DNA from: Symbiodinium natans
Taxonomy: Eukaryota; Sar; Dinophyceae; Suessiales; Symbiodiniaceae
NCBI GenBank assembly: GCA_905221605.1
Contig: CAJNDS010002781.1
Span: forward strand, 215,001-279,000
Length of the DNA: 64,000 nucleotides
Direction: 5' to 3'
Below are positions 1 to 9,771 of the stretch, in pieces. The notes beneath the pieces were generated by a model. That model ran no database searches and was not told where the DNA came from. It saw nothing but the letters and a program-made list of their open reading frames with translations. A program made the translations under genes and the position numbers. Position 1 is the stretch's first letter, and every line of letters begins with the position of its first letter.

Positions 1-232
1 ATCGTGCGCCCTCCAGGTGCGCGCAAGGCTTACATAATTAACCCCGCACCCTCCAGGGGGTCGTTGCCGAGCGCGGCCAGCTCAGAGACGGGAGGCTCTT
101 GAGCCGCTCTCTCTTGGATCTGCTCCTTCGTTACAAGCTGGCAGCTATGCACCGCCAGGACCTGCGGCGGGGCATTGCCCCTAACTCAGGGGTCTCTTTC
201 CTTCTCTTTCTTTCTTTCTTGGGGGCATGAGT

Positions 233-239
233 CTTTCCT

Positions 240-275
<36 letters not shown>

Positions 276-283
276 GCTCTCTG
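233..283. repeat. (CT)n microsatellite
   Basis: A run of CT dinucleotides with a few interruptions, flanked on the left by CTTT-rich sequence. Open frames over it are Ser/Leu or Arg/Glu repeats and are not genes. Confidence 0.9.
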
Positions 284-2435
284 CCTGACCACCACAAATC
301 TCTCAGGCACTCAGTGGCCCCACAGCAGACCTGGGGAGCAACTTTTGCCTCATGCCCGTGGGCAGTGTACATACGGACATCACACAGACATTCAGATTCG
401 CGTCACCGATGTGGGAATAACCCCCCACCCCCGCCCCGCAAAAAGAAGGCAGCAACGAGCTGCCAGATGATACTCGACCTGCAATTCAGATCTCAGCGGT
501 AGTTGTGTACGGTGAAGAGATGATGCGTGGAAATACTCGCTTGAAACACTCTTCAAGGAGACCCTGCGGCCCTATGGCAGCCCGCAGTCACACCACCCAT
601 CAAATTACACAAATATGCTCCGAGACAAATGCTTGCTTGGTTGGTTTCATGACGATACTCTCTTACAAATAGAGGGGCCATGCTGATAATACAGGACTCT
701 AGCATGTTTCCACGTCTTCCAGACATGCGGCAAGGTCACCCCTCAGCAAGTGCCACAATATCCACACGCACTCATGACCCCACCGACCCACCTGAGCGCA
801 AGCACGGTCCACACGTGACGTATAGCGCCGGCGAATGCCTGCGATCGAGAAAGTCTCTTAAGAAGTGGGTGCCATGACCACAGTTCACAGCTTCAATCTT
901 AAGCGCTCAGCTTCGCCCTGTAGCCACAAAAGAGTCGGTTACCTGACACACTGCTGCGTGAAGCAATGCGAGGAGCCGACACTTTGCAGTAGTGGCGGTA
1001 GTCGTAGTTGGTTCGAATACGAAGCTTACAAAGGACTGTAATGGCAGTGCTGACAGTACAGACTGCATCTATTCCTGCGTGTTTCCACGTACAAGTCTAC
1101 AGAGCGACTGGCCACTGCTCTTGTGAGAAGAATAAGTTCAGACCTCCTCAAACAAAAGCAGCCCGCTGTAAACCCACCCAGTTGTTCAGCCCTTGCCTTC
1201 CAGTTGAGGAACCATCCTGCAGTCGGAACCCACACATTCCTTACGACGAAATCCTACAATCGCTTCGAAAGCAAAAAATGTGCCGGAGCCTTTTTCTTTT
1301 GCCATAGCTTGCGCCCATCGTGGTCATTCGTGCTGCCCTGGTCTCGTCAGTCTGGCTCCGATGCCTCCTGGTCCTGAGGCTTACCAACGGGCGACCATGA
1401 ACCCTTCGCGGTCGTGGCATGTCCTGGTTGTACAGATGCTGTACGCAACACGAAATCGATTTCTATGACGTCTTTCATAACTAGTGACTTGCGGCTAGTG
1501 CTCAGCGCGGATTGTTTCAGACATTTTAAGACATTCCTGACATGAGTACAGAAGACGTTTGTGAAACGATACTGGACTGCTCGGTGAGACTGGCCAGCTG
1601 ATCACCGGGCAGATGAAGATCTCAGAGGCCGAGCCTAATGGTTCTCAGAATTCGGCAGCATCGGCCGAACAAAGCGGAGCTCTTGGCCGGGCTGAATTCT
1701 GGTCCTCAACTAAGTTTATGCCGGGTTTATCCATCCAATCAGTTGTGTCTTCAGGATGTTCTTAGTTTAAGTCAGTCCTCGATACATCCCCTCCCCACAG
1801 CCAAGGGACGGCCAAGGGACCAGGCTTGCACCCCTTTATTTTGCACTTTTTGGCCTGAAATGGGTACCCCCCTAGCCGACAAGTGTCCGGGAGCAGACGA
1901 TGCATCAGGACCAGCGGGCACTTCAGTCTGCCACGCCCCACCTTCCCTCCCCCCCAAACCCCCGCCCCCCACCCCCCCCAATAAAAGGGCCTTTCACCTC
2001 GAACCTCGAAGACGGTCAGATACAGTAAGTTATCACAATCATGGAAGCAAAGTGTGGGCACTTCTTCCTGCAGCCAGCTTGACAGCATCATACGCAAATG
2101 TTCTATGCGCAACCTACCCACCCACCCACCCACCCGCAACGTTCAGTCTACCCGGAAGCCGTGGTATCTTGCATGCATCGGGCTCTTTACGTTGCAGCGG
2201 CTACCCATCCAGGTCGCGGCCAAAACTCGAAATCACCCCATTCCTGATATGTTCCCGACTACTCAAAGTCCATGTCGAGCTGCAGCATACCCTGCCGCAG
2301 GGTCCAGTTTGCCCCACTCCTGGGTCAACTTGCCGCTTGTGGCTTGGGGATGGGGGAGTACTGCGGAAGTTGAGAGGTATATCAGCTCTGTTACGGGTAG
2401 GCTGCTGTCTGCTTGAAGAAGCAAAGCTTGCCACA
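284..2435. other. stretch without a recognisable gene
   Basis: No open frame here shows a domain, a paralog elsewhere in the window or convincing protein-like composition. A C-rich tract lies near 1940-1980 and a short CCCA/CCAC run near 2117-2142. The last part may be 3' flank of the minus-strand gene that follows. Confidence 0.5.
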
Positions 2436-3708
2436 AGAGCCCGGGCTCGTACACATTCTTCATGAGGTCCTCCAAGGCCTTTTCGACGATAGGCTTGCCC
2501 CTGTCCTTGCTTTCGCGGAAGCCGGTCATGGCATCACTGATGCAGCCATAGCCGTGCTCTCCTGCCTTACCGGCAGTCGCCGCAGACATGGACACGTGGA
2601 AAATCCTCTGCTGTAGATCTAAACTGAACTCTTTCAGGGTGGAATGGAGTGAGGCCCCCCAAAGTCCCCGAGCTGCGGAACAGTTCAGTGGCCTTGGCCG
2701 CGTACTTGGTGAGCCAGTCCTTGACGTTGGAGGCATTGATGCCACCCGTCATTCCCACAGTCTGATCATCAAAGGGGGAAGGCAAAGAATCTTGGCATGT
2801 CAATGGGTTCACAGTGGATCAATAAATCCCCTCAATTTGTGTAAGGTTTTCTTTTGACCCCATCTACTTTGGGCACCTAGCTACCTGGCTTGTTCAACAC
2901 CATGCCCTGGTGGCCTGGCCCTCTCGCCGCAGGAATTCGTTCGGCATTTCAGGCACGATATCTGGAGACGTTCCCGTGCCGGCAGAATTGTCGAAGAAGG
3001 GCACGATGTTCCTAGTGACGCTCATGGTCACGCTGCTGCTAGTATACTTTTGTGTAGGACTGAAACACAAGAGCTGGCAATCAACGTCAACATGGAAACA
3101 GCCATGCTAAGCACACCTGTCCTTGCTGGCTGCCTTTCTGAACTTTGGGCCGCCGAACTCTCCAGGACCGCGCGCATGAACGGCCAGGAGTCGGAAAGGA
3201 CCGTGCCATCAGCATCTTTTCTTTGGAAAACTGCAACGAGGAACAATGACTGCGGATATTGGTTGGCCAGACGTGCAATCTGCTGCGCACTCTTCGCCGA
3301 TTCTGCACCAGGAGTGGTGAACAGCTGAGGGGGCACCCCGCGTGCATTGATGTTGATCTGGATGTGGCGGGCGTTGTACTTGTTGCAGAGTACATCCACC
3401 AACCGAAGAAAGTCATCAACACCCTGCAGCAACGAACTGACATAGGGGTACTTGTCAGTTTCGTTCAGGTGGAAAGCAAGCCGAGTTCCTGCGGGCATCG
3501 ATTCAATCATGTCATCAATCTCATGCCACGCAGGATAAGCCTCACCATTGGGGTAGCGCCTCCCCTTCAAAGGAGACCCAGGCTCGTAGCCCAACGCTGG
3601 TTGCCACGGAAAGCCCTGGTAGGCCAGCTGAAAGGCTGCGACTGGCACAACCCGGCACTTCGGCGGTGGAGTCATGACCCTGTCAGGGTGATTTCGCAGA
3701 CTTCCCAC
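2436..3708 (-). CDS. host gene exons, paralog of the 44.7-50.5 kb ankyrin-gene family (central domain)
   Basis: Minus-strand exons of an intron-containing host gene of unrecognised function. The clearest exon (about 3665-3120) encodes a domain with motifs MIESMPAG, AFHLN, ARHIQININ, YPQSLFLVAVFQRKDADG and DSWPFMRAVLE. The 435-aa frame at 44721-46028 has the matching series (MIEAMPAA, AFHLN, ARHVQLNIN, HPKTLFLLPVLQAKDANG, DSWAFVRQVLE), so the two are paralogs. Short downstream pieces continue the same domain: NIVPFFDNSAG near 3003-2907, VGMTGGINASNVKDWL near 2770-2655, and ISDAMTGFRESKDRGKPIVE near 2594-2436. The frame changes between pieces, so introns are inferred. The alternation of hydrophobic strands and the GG(I/F) turn would suit an alpha/beta barrel, but that is a guess. 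The start and exact splice sites are uncertain. Confidence 0.55.
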
Positions 3709-5016
3709 TTTGAGGCCCCAGACCTGGTTGAGTAAGAAACTGAGCTACGTACCTTGACAATTGGGCAGCTTTGGAACCAGAGCCAACTTTTGCCAGCAGG
3801 CCAAAACGAACCGAAGTACACAAGCAGATGATGCGAATAGCGTAAATTCTTTTTGATTTGGGCATTCTTTGGCGTCCCATGGCAGCACCCCCAGCAACCT
3901 GATTTGACTATCTGCCCTAACCTGCGCAGAGTCTCTTTGGAACATGTGACGTCCAGGCCGCAAACTCCGAACTCCATGGAGGGGCACGCCATGCCGGAAC
4001 GTTGCAGATGACTACGGATGCCCATGTAAGGCTCGAGCGCAAAACGGAAACACATCATGAACTGAGGCGATGAAGGGTAGCAGTTCAGCCATCAAATTTT
4101 AGGCTTGACATGAGTCGCCTGGCGTGGTTGAGACGGGCATCGTCCTTGTTGGAGTCCCCACAACAACGCAGCGGCAGGCTTCAGCCTTCCAAGGGTCGGT
4201 GTGAGGCCACCAAGCACATGGTAGCGAGGTTCGGGATTCAGGGTTGATTTCTGGGTCATTTGCTGCAGGCTGTTCGGGCTAAGTGCAAGCAACAAATGAC
4301 AGAAACGTGTTGCTGTATGCAATGCTCGTGCGGGCCTTAGTTACTTAGTTCGCTTCTCTGACTAGTGACGGGGAAGGGACATCAACACCGAATCTTGGCC
4401 AATCCGCTCTCCACCTGTCATTTGGCAGGAAACGAAACCGGGCCTTCAAGGTTAAGGGCCTTCGGGCTTGAAAGCTTGGGTCTGCCAGCCAAGGCGGCTG
4501 GCATCGAATTTGTTTGCAATGTTGCGAGTTGGACATCATAATCCAAACGCAAAATCACAAACACCTGTCTGCCATCCGCCCTTCACGCTGACACGGAACA
4601 AATTTCACCCTCTGAGCACCAGCACCGTCAGGAATAGGCAGTTGTTTTCGTACTTCATCTTGCACAACCTCGGCAAATAGTAGAATGGACTCTAATGATA
4701 CAAGCACAGCACACACCTGGGGCAACGTGCACGTATTCCAGGACAGTGAGCATGTGGCACTTGCAAAGCCCAAAGCCGAGAAAAGGGTGTACAATCTGAC
4801 AAGCTTTCGGATCGTCACCTTTTGCGTTAGGCGGAGCTTTTGCAACACACGCAGGCCATTCTACAGCGTGTCCAACCTACGCCTCTATTCAATCGCTTGG
4901 TTTGTACAACGCAACTGCAGACCTAGAACGCCTTCCTCGGCCTCCAGCAAAACGGATGGCGGTGCCCGACCGCTACGCGTCTCACAATATGCTCAGAAAC
5001 GAAATGTGAAAGGGGC
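3709..5016. other. intergenic or intronic sequence, no gene seen
   Basis: Several frames of 60-150 codons exist on both strands, but none has a recognisable motif or a relative elsewhere in the window. It could be intron or spacer between minus-strand host exons. Confidence 0.4.
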
Positions 5017-5250
5017 CGTCTCAAAGGGACACCTTCGTACTGCCGCTGAAGCCTTTGAACATGAAGTCTTCGAATTCGCTGATGTCATGCTCCTTGTATT
5101 TCACACCCAGCTTGTCCAAGTAAGCCACTTCGGCAGTCTGTGATGTGCCAAGGCCGGTGTCCTTCTGAGCCTCCACCTTGGCCTTCGCGTTGCAAAGATT
5201 GTCCCATGGAACCTTGCCACAGCCCTTCTTGCCTGGAGCATTTTCTGCAG
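5017..5250 (-). CDS. exon of a Cys-rich host gene family (paralog of 27704-28408)
   Basis: Reading the minus strand from about 5245, the frame gives [11 protein letters not shown], then [17 protein letters not shown] and YKEHDISEF, ending at a stop near 5017. The exon at 28408-27704 has the same order: GKVPWNKLCDA, GLGAMQTREVAYLDMRG, YEEHDVSCF. This shared series shows it is a real exon or a pseudogene fragment. I do not recognise the family. The large LTR element lies just upstream (to the right), so the rest of this gene is either interrupted by that insertion or lost. The microsatellite adjoining at 5253 would lie in its upstream intron. Confidence 0.5.
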
Positions 5251-5252
5251 CC

Positions 5253-5368
5253 TATATAAATATATGTATATGTATGTATATGTATGTATATGTATGTATA
5301 TGTATGTATATGTATGTATATGTATGTATATGTATGTATATGTATATATATATATATATGTATGCATG

Positions 5369-5405
<37 letters not shown>

Positions 5406-5515
5406 GTATAAATATGTATATGTATGTATATATGTATATAGGTTATATATATATATATGTGTGTGTGTATTATATATATATATAGGGCATGTATATATGT
5501 GTGTATGTAAATATG

Positions 5516-5546
<31 letters not shown>
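5253..5546. repeat. TA / TATG microsatellite, target of the LTR element
   Basis: A long run of TATA, TATG and TGTATA units. The left LTR starts immediately after it, and the four bases ATAT at its end are duplicated on the far side of the element. Tyr/Ile/Met-rich open frames across it are artefacts. Confidence 0.9.
5543..5546. other. target-site duplication (left)
   Basis: ATAT directly before the TG of the left LTR matches ATAT at 26397-26400, directly after the CA of the right LTR. Because the left copy lies in a TA microsatellite, a chance match is possible. Confidence 0.6.
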
Positions 5547-5843
5547 TGTGAAGTCGACCAGCACTGGACTTGCACTAAGCCAATGCAATCACAGCCCGGT
5601 CACGCTGTTTTACGACTTCGTGAGTCCAAGCACTTGTGCAGCTACGCCTGAGTGCGTCCGGTCGGACCGCACAGCAACCTAGGAGCTACTGTACGACTCT
5701 ACCGTGCTCAAAGGCACAAGCTCGGTACTTGAGCCAAAATATTGGCATTGATACGAATTGCAAATCTACACATGCAAAGGAAAACTACAGTACTGGTTCT
5801 GGCAGCTCTGCACATGGAACGTGCGTGCTTAGACCTGCTCACA
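5547..5843 (-). repeat. 3' LTR (left copy)
   Basis: This 297-bp copy begins TGTGAAGTCG and ends GCTCACA on the plus strand. It is the downstream LTR relative to the minus-strand ORFs. One base differs from the right copy over the full length by eye. Confidence 0.95.
5728..5740 (-). promoter_or_regulatory. spliced-leader-like 13-mer inside the 3' LTR
   Basis: The minus strand (sense for the element) reads ATTTTGGCTCAAG, identical to the last 13 bases of the conserved 22-base dinoflagellate spliced leader. Just upstream, GCCAAT replaces the leader's GCC, so a degraded or modified copy of more of the leader may be present. It could be a relic of a trans-spliced transcript that became genomic. 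Confidence 0.6.
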
Positions 5844-5853
5844 TTCGCCCCTC
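5844..5853 (-). other. possible polypurine tract
   Basis: Directly upstream of the 3' LTR on the sense strand is GAGGGGCGAA, nine purines in ten bases. The position fits a plus-strand primer site, but the tract is short and interrupted by one C. Confidence 0.45.
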
Positions 5854-6535
5854 AGCCGAGGCTTCCAGCTCATCTCGAGCTCGGAGTGCAGCAGGCACTC
5901 GCGCTGAACACAGAAAGGGAAGGGCGAGGGTGTCGCGTGCGACCATGGTGGTCCGCACATCATGAGCATTGGCATGCGGCAGGGACGCTAGCCCGCACCA
6001 CCACAACGAACGCACGACGACAGCAACCCTCAGCAGCCCTTAACCACCCTTTCCCAGGAGGTCCTCACCCTTTTGCTGGTGGGCGAGGCTCTTGAATCCT
6101 CGAGCTGGTCTCTAGCTGCCAGTACGCAGACTAGGGTACAAACTATGGTACACTGTACACTTCCGGTCCTAAGCTACGGCTACGGCTACTCACCTATCTG
6201 GAACTACCCTACGGGCTACCGGACTCAGCGAGAGCCGCGCACATGGCTTGTGCCGCAGGCAATGCAGCTCACACGCGCTTCGGCGAGCGCATTGCCGCGA
6301 CCAGGACACGGTCCGCAGCACCTGCAAAAGAGCACCCTCAGCACGAGGGGCCACAGGCAGGGCGGAGGAGAAAGGTGCGGGGAATGCAAAATGGGCAGGT
6401 TTCCAACCTGCCGCGGCTTTTCGCCCGCAGTCAAGCAAAAGAAAATGCAAAAGGTTGGCGAAGCAACGTGCCGTGCTGCAACGCCTGCTCTGATAATGCG
6501 TGGATGCATACCACGCCGCGCCGACTGGCCGCAGC
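5854..6535. other. 3' non-coding part of the LTR element
   Basis: Between the stop of the PLD-like ORF and the polypurine tract I see no conserved ORF. One copy of the element's recurring GC-rich word (CCAGGACACGGTCCGC) lies at about 6300-6316. Confidence 0.5.
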
Positions 6536-7292
6536 CTACTCGATACCCTGTGGAGCAGTGTTGGGGGCACGAGTGGCGTTGCCAGCAACGTTGGAGCTAC
6601 TGGCTCGCTCCAACTGAGGGCGCCTTGCGACCGCCTCATCGAGGGAGAATGCCTCAGCCGACACCCTCTGGAAATCCTCGATGTAGGACTGCGCGACCGG
6701 GTGCGTCTTGGGGACCTCAAGCCTAAGCCCTGCCTCCGCATTGGCTTTGCTGCTTGTGGTAAAATTGAGGCTCCCAATCAGCACCACCGCGCCATCAGGC
6801 CGCAGTAGGCAAAGGGCCTTGGCATGGTGAAGCCCTTGGATACCGGTACCTACTTTAGCCCCGCGGCCGTCGCGAGCATAGGCGTCGCGCACGGATGTGC
6901 CGCAACCCACCTTCACCTCGGCGCCTGCAGCCGCCAAGCGTTTCAACGCTTGCCACTGCAGTTTGGTGCGGTGGCATTGTCCCATGTCGGCGACAATCCG
7001 AACGCCTGCGCCCTTGCTAAGCGACGCTTCGATTGCCTCGATGCAGGATGGGCAATCTAAGCTGTGCGCCCGGATGTAGATCACATCCTCTGCTGCTCCA
7101 GACCCAAGCAGCGTTTGGGCGGCCTGAACGTATGGCCCGCCCGCAAGGAATTCCGCTTCTTTGACTGGAGAACTCCTAGCGGGGACTGGGCCCTTGTTCC
7201 TCCGGCTGGGTGTGCGCGCCACAGTGGCAGTGGCGGCACGTTGCACGAAGCCGGACTGTGCGTGGGCTGCGCTCGCTCCATCTGCTGGGGGG
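6536..7292 (-). CDS. phospholipase D-like (HKD) nuclease-family ORF, cargo of the LTR element
   Basis: A minus-strand frame of about 236 codons. Near 6826-6818 it carries GLHHAKAL (H-x-K) and near 6780-6763 IGSLNFTTSS, i.e. one HxK...GSxN active-site motif of the PLD superfamily. The Asp is displaced by about three residues compared with the usual HxKx4D. A single HKD motif and small size resemble Nuc/Zucchini-type members, which work as dimers on nucleic acid or lipid. Substrate cannot be told here. No ATG sits at the start (first possible initiator GTG at 7246). The frame is open upstream to about 7292, where a C6 run lets the preceding ORF pass into it by a -1 shift. It is the last ORF before the 3' LTR. 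Confidence 0.7.
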
Positions 7293-8991
7293 CCGCGGCC
7301 AGGTCACGACCCGCGAGCCCCTGAAAGCAGGAGAGCCCGCGGCTCTTGGCCGCAAGTTGGGAGAAGCATCCTTCACTGTTCCCCAAACCCAACACAACCT
7401 TACCCTTAGCTAGGGCTTCGGAGGCGGTACTCCGAATGGAGTCTGTGAGCGCAGAACCCGCGCCTCGCTGGGCCGCGTGCAAAAACCCTAGGGATCGAGC
7501 GGTGTCCATTGCGGCATCGCAGTGCCCGCAACGTCCCTCTGCTAGGTAAGCACGACAGCCACAGGCAGCTGTCTCCTCCTTGAGGTGCACCCAAACTTTA
7601 TGGGTCACCCCTTTCTTAGTGCTCGCGACCTCAAACGTCGCTTCAGAGCCAAGGAGTTGAGACAGCCGCGCCTCAGGGGCCGCGGTGTTGCCATGTCGCA
7701 GATGCGCAATGCGATTGGCAACGGCACGACTCACGTACCACAGAACAGCGCTGCACAAGATCACTACTACCAGAGTGATGGCTGTTCCGGCGACCCACAC
7801 GGTCCGCCTGGCCCCATGACCGATTTCCTCGACAACGTCGGCCGAAATTGTTGCAACCGCGTGCATGGAGTCCTCGACAACATGCACAGCCCCGCGGTGC
7901 AACTGCAAGGCAATCGGCGCCGACGCTGCAGCCGCCAGGCCCCACCAGCCGTTGATGTTCCCGTTGAGGGCGTGCATCAACCGATTGAGGAGCCCGCGAC
8001 CCAGGAAAAAGGGGGTCCGCGGCGGAAGCGGAACACTTGGCGGCGGCCGGGCCGACCCGCACGGGAAGGCTGGGACCCAGCTTGTGCTTGGGCGGGGTTG
8101 GAGCGCGGCAACTATGCCCGCGGCGTAAGCGCCCCAGGCGTACCTGCCCCTCCCCTTGGGCTTGCCCTTGGCATCGGACTTGCCTCTGCCCTTCGGCTTG
8201 CCCTGGCCCTTGCCACGGGCATCTGCCCAAGCACTCCAAGGGTCGCGGCCCTTGCCGTACGTCGCTTCTTCGCGACGTCGCTTACCGCCCCTCTTCTTGT
8301 GTTTGTTTCTAAGAAGAGGTTGGATGGTTTCTTGGTCCATCGCAAGATTGGCCAGAAGGATCTCGTGCTCCAGCTCGTCCTGGCTGCTTTCGGAGCCAGA
8401 GTCCCTCTCTTCGCCACGCCGCGGATCAGGGATCCCGCGAGAGACGACCTCTGCCAAACGGAGAGGGGTGCTGCAGCGAAAGCACAGCTGCCTGAATGAA
8501 AGATTCCATTCATAGCAGTTAGGGCACTGCCACCCTGCAATGCGGAGCGCTTCGCTGATGTGGTCATCGCGCTCCGCCTTCTCCGCCTGGCGCCGCTCTC
8601 GCTTCTTGGCGCGCTCGGCCGCCTGCGCCTCCTCGGCCGCCTGGAGGGCTTCAGCGAGTTCCTCATCGCTGAGAAGCCTCGCGGCATCCGCCCGCGCTTG
8701 TTGGTCTTCAAGCGCTTCGGCAGAAAACCTCCGCCTCCATTGCTCGGGCGCGGTTTGAGGGTCTACCTCCCACCACCCGATGTCGATCCCGTTGATCCAT
8801 CGGCCGTCGCACGGGGCGCCCGCTTTCGGGCCGCCCGCGTGCGTGGTGAGGCACTGGTCCTCGGCAACCGGGTTGATGGCTTCGCAGAAGAAGCACCGCC
8901 AGCTGCCGTAGGGGTAAAAGCGGCCTTCGACGTAGGCCCGGTTGGCTGGGAGGGCGACATCGTCCGCCTCATCCGCGGTGCCTGCCTCCAT
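7081..8991 (-). CDS. zinc-finger / membrane / SWIM-motif ORF, cargo of the LTR element
   Basis: The ATG at 8991 lies one base after the stop of the preceding ORF (TGAGATG), suggesting termination-reinitiation. The frame is open further up to 9072. Visible in order: a finger starting WRCFFCEAIN, a charged Ala/Glu/Arg coiled-coil stretch, a clear RanBP2-type finger (WQCPNCYEWN...LCFRC, about 8535-8475), a basic Gly/Lys/Arg tract, a hydrophobic helix (TAITLVVVILCSAVLWYV, about 7790-7720) and a SWIM-like CxCx8CxH cluster (CGCRAYLAEGRCGH, about 7570-7525). RanBP2 fingers often bind single-stranded RNA, and SWIM motifs occur in transposon-derived proteins. The last roughly 70 codons overlap the PLD-like frame and look like out-of-frame reading. 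Function unknown. Confidence 0.65.
   Translation of the reverse strand: MEAGTADEADDVALPANRAYVEGRFYPYGSWRCFFCEAINPVAEDQCLTTHAGGPKAGAPCDGRWINGIDIGWWEVDPQTAPEQWRRRFSAEALEDQQARADAARLLSDEELAEALQAAEEAQAAERAKKRERRQAEKAERDDHISEALRIAGWQCPNCYEWNLSFRQLCFRCSTPLRLAEVVSRGIPDPRRGEERDSGSESSQDELEHEILLANLAMDQETIQPLLRNKHKKRGGKRRREEATYGKGRDPWSAWADARGKGQGKPKGRGKSDAKGKPKGRGRYAWGAYAAGIVAALQPRPSTSWVPAFPCGSARPPPSVPLPPRTPFFLGRGLLNRLMHALNGNINGWWGLAAAASAPIALQLHRGAVHVVEDSMHAVATISADVVEEIGHGARRTVWVAGTAITLVVVILCSAVLWYVSRAVANRIAHLRHGNTAAPEARLSQLLGSEATFEVASTKKGVTHKVWVHLKEETAACGCRAYLAEGRCGHCDAAMDTARSLGFLHAAQRGAGSALTDSIRSTASEALAKGKVVLGLGNSEGCFSQLAAKSRGLSCFQGLAGRDLAAAPQQMERAQPTHSPASCNVPPLPLWRAHPAGGTRAQSPLGVLQSKKRNSLRAGHTFRPPKRCLGLEQQRM
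7287..7292 (-). other. candidate -1 frameshift site (C6)
   Basis: Sense GGCCCCCCAGCAG. The upstream frame reads GCC CCC CAG. Slipping back one base gives CCC CCA GCA and leads straight into the PLD-like frame, which is open from here. The same CCC CAG context recurs at 9765-9770. An indel in a homopolymer is the alternative. Confidence 0.4.
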
Positions 8992-8992
8992 C

Positions 8993-9771
8993 TCAACCGT
9001 CCTCGTCCTTGACAACCTCAGCTTCCTCCTCCTGTTCCTCCTTGACCAGGGGCTCTTCTTGCTCCCGGCCAACGTTGAGGTGGGACTCAGTGCGAACCTC
9101 GGCGCGCATCAAAATGACGTCAAGGCTATCCGCGGCTGGGTCGCCCGCGAAGAAGGAATCGATCTCCTGGGCATGGAGATCGTCAAGAGGCGTCACCAGG
9201 TCTGGCGAGTAATCCCGCTTGGAACGACGACGCTCTGCCAGGCGTTGCTGAACGTCGCTCGTCGGCGGCCCGAGGGCCCGCCCGCGCGGAGCGGCCTCCC
9301 GCGGAGGTCCATGCTCGGCCTCCTCCGTGGGCTCGCTCTTGGGCGTGGACCCTCCACCGCTACTCTCTGGAGCGGGATCCAGCTCGGGGTCATCCCGAAG
9401 CCACCCCGGTGGATGACTACCACCATAAATGTGGTGCGATCCGTCCTCAAGCTGGATTCGGTCCCCTCTCTTCAGGAGCGGGACCTTCGAGTGATCGTAC
9501 CCGTTGGCTTTGTGGTACCGAATCACTCGGAGCATGGGCACCTCCCCATACCCACCGTCCTTTCCTCGGCGGAACAACCGTCCCCGCCAGTCTTGACGAA
9601 AAGGGTCCAGAGGTGCGGAGGGGCTGATCCCCAGGTTGGGCGGAAGAGAGGCGCCATGGCAGGCCGCCTGATGCAAGTGGTATTGCACCAGCGACTCAAA
9701 GGCCAGCCCGCATCCAGGAGCTGAGCATCCAGAGTGGCCGTCCGCATTGGGGCGAGGCACCTCTGGGGGGA
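8993..9771 (-). CDS. C2H2-finger acidic ORF, cargo of the LTR element
   Basis: The frame carries a C2H2-like finger (CSAPGC, then ESLVQYH and H six residues on) near its start, then a basic/aromatic segment (LRVIRYHKANGYDHSKVPLL), then a Pro/Ser/Glu-rich acidic tail. No ATG fits well. The N-terminal finger is reached from the preceding frame by a -1 shift at the C6 run 9765-9770, so this may be the C-terminal part of one protein with the Tpt1-like domain. It ends in TGA one base before the next ATG. I do not recognise a family beyond the finger. Confidence 0.55.

Noticed and set aside
1638-2465. Plus-strand 275-codon frame
   Set aside because: Pro/Ser/Leu-rich, crosses C runs, no motif, and opposite to the host exon strand.
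5085-5682. Tyr/Ile/Met/His repeat ORFs
   Set aside because: Translation of the TA/TATG microsatellite.
7585-8499. Plus-strand 304-codon frame
   Set aside because: Antisense shadow of the RanBP2/SWIM ORF.
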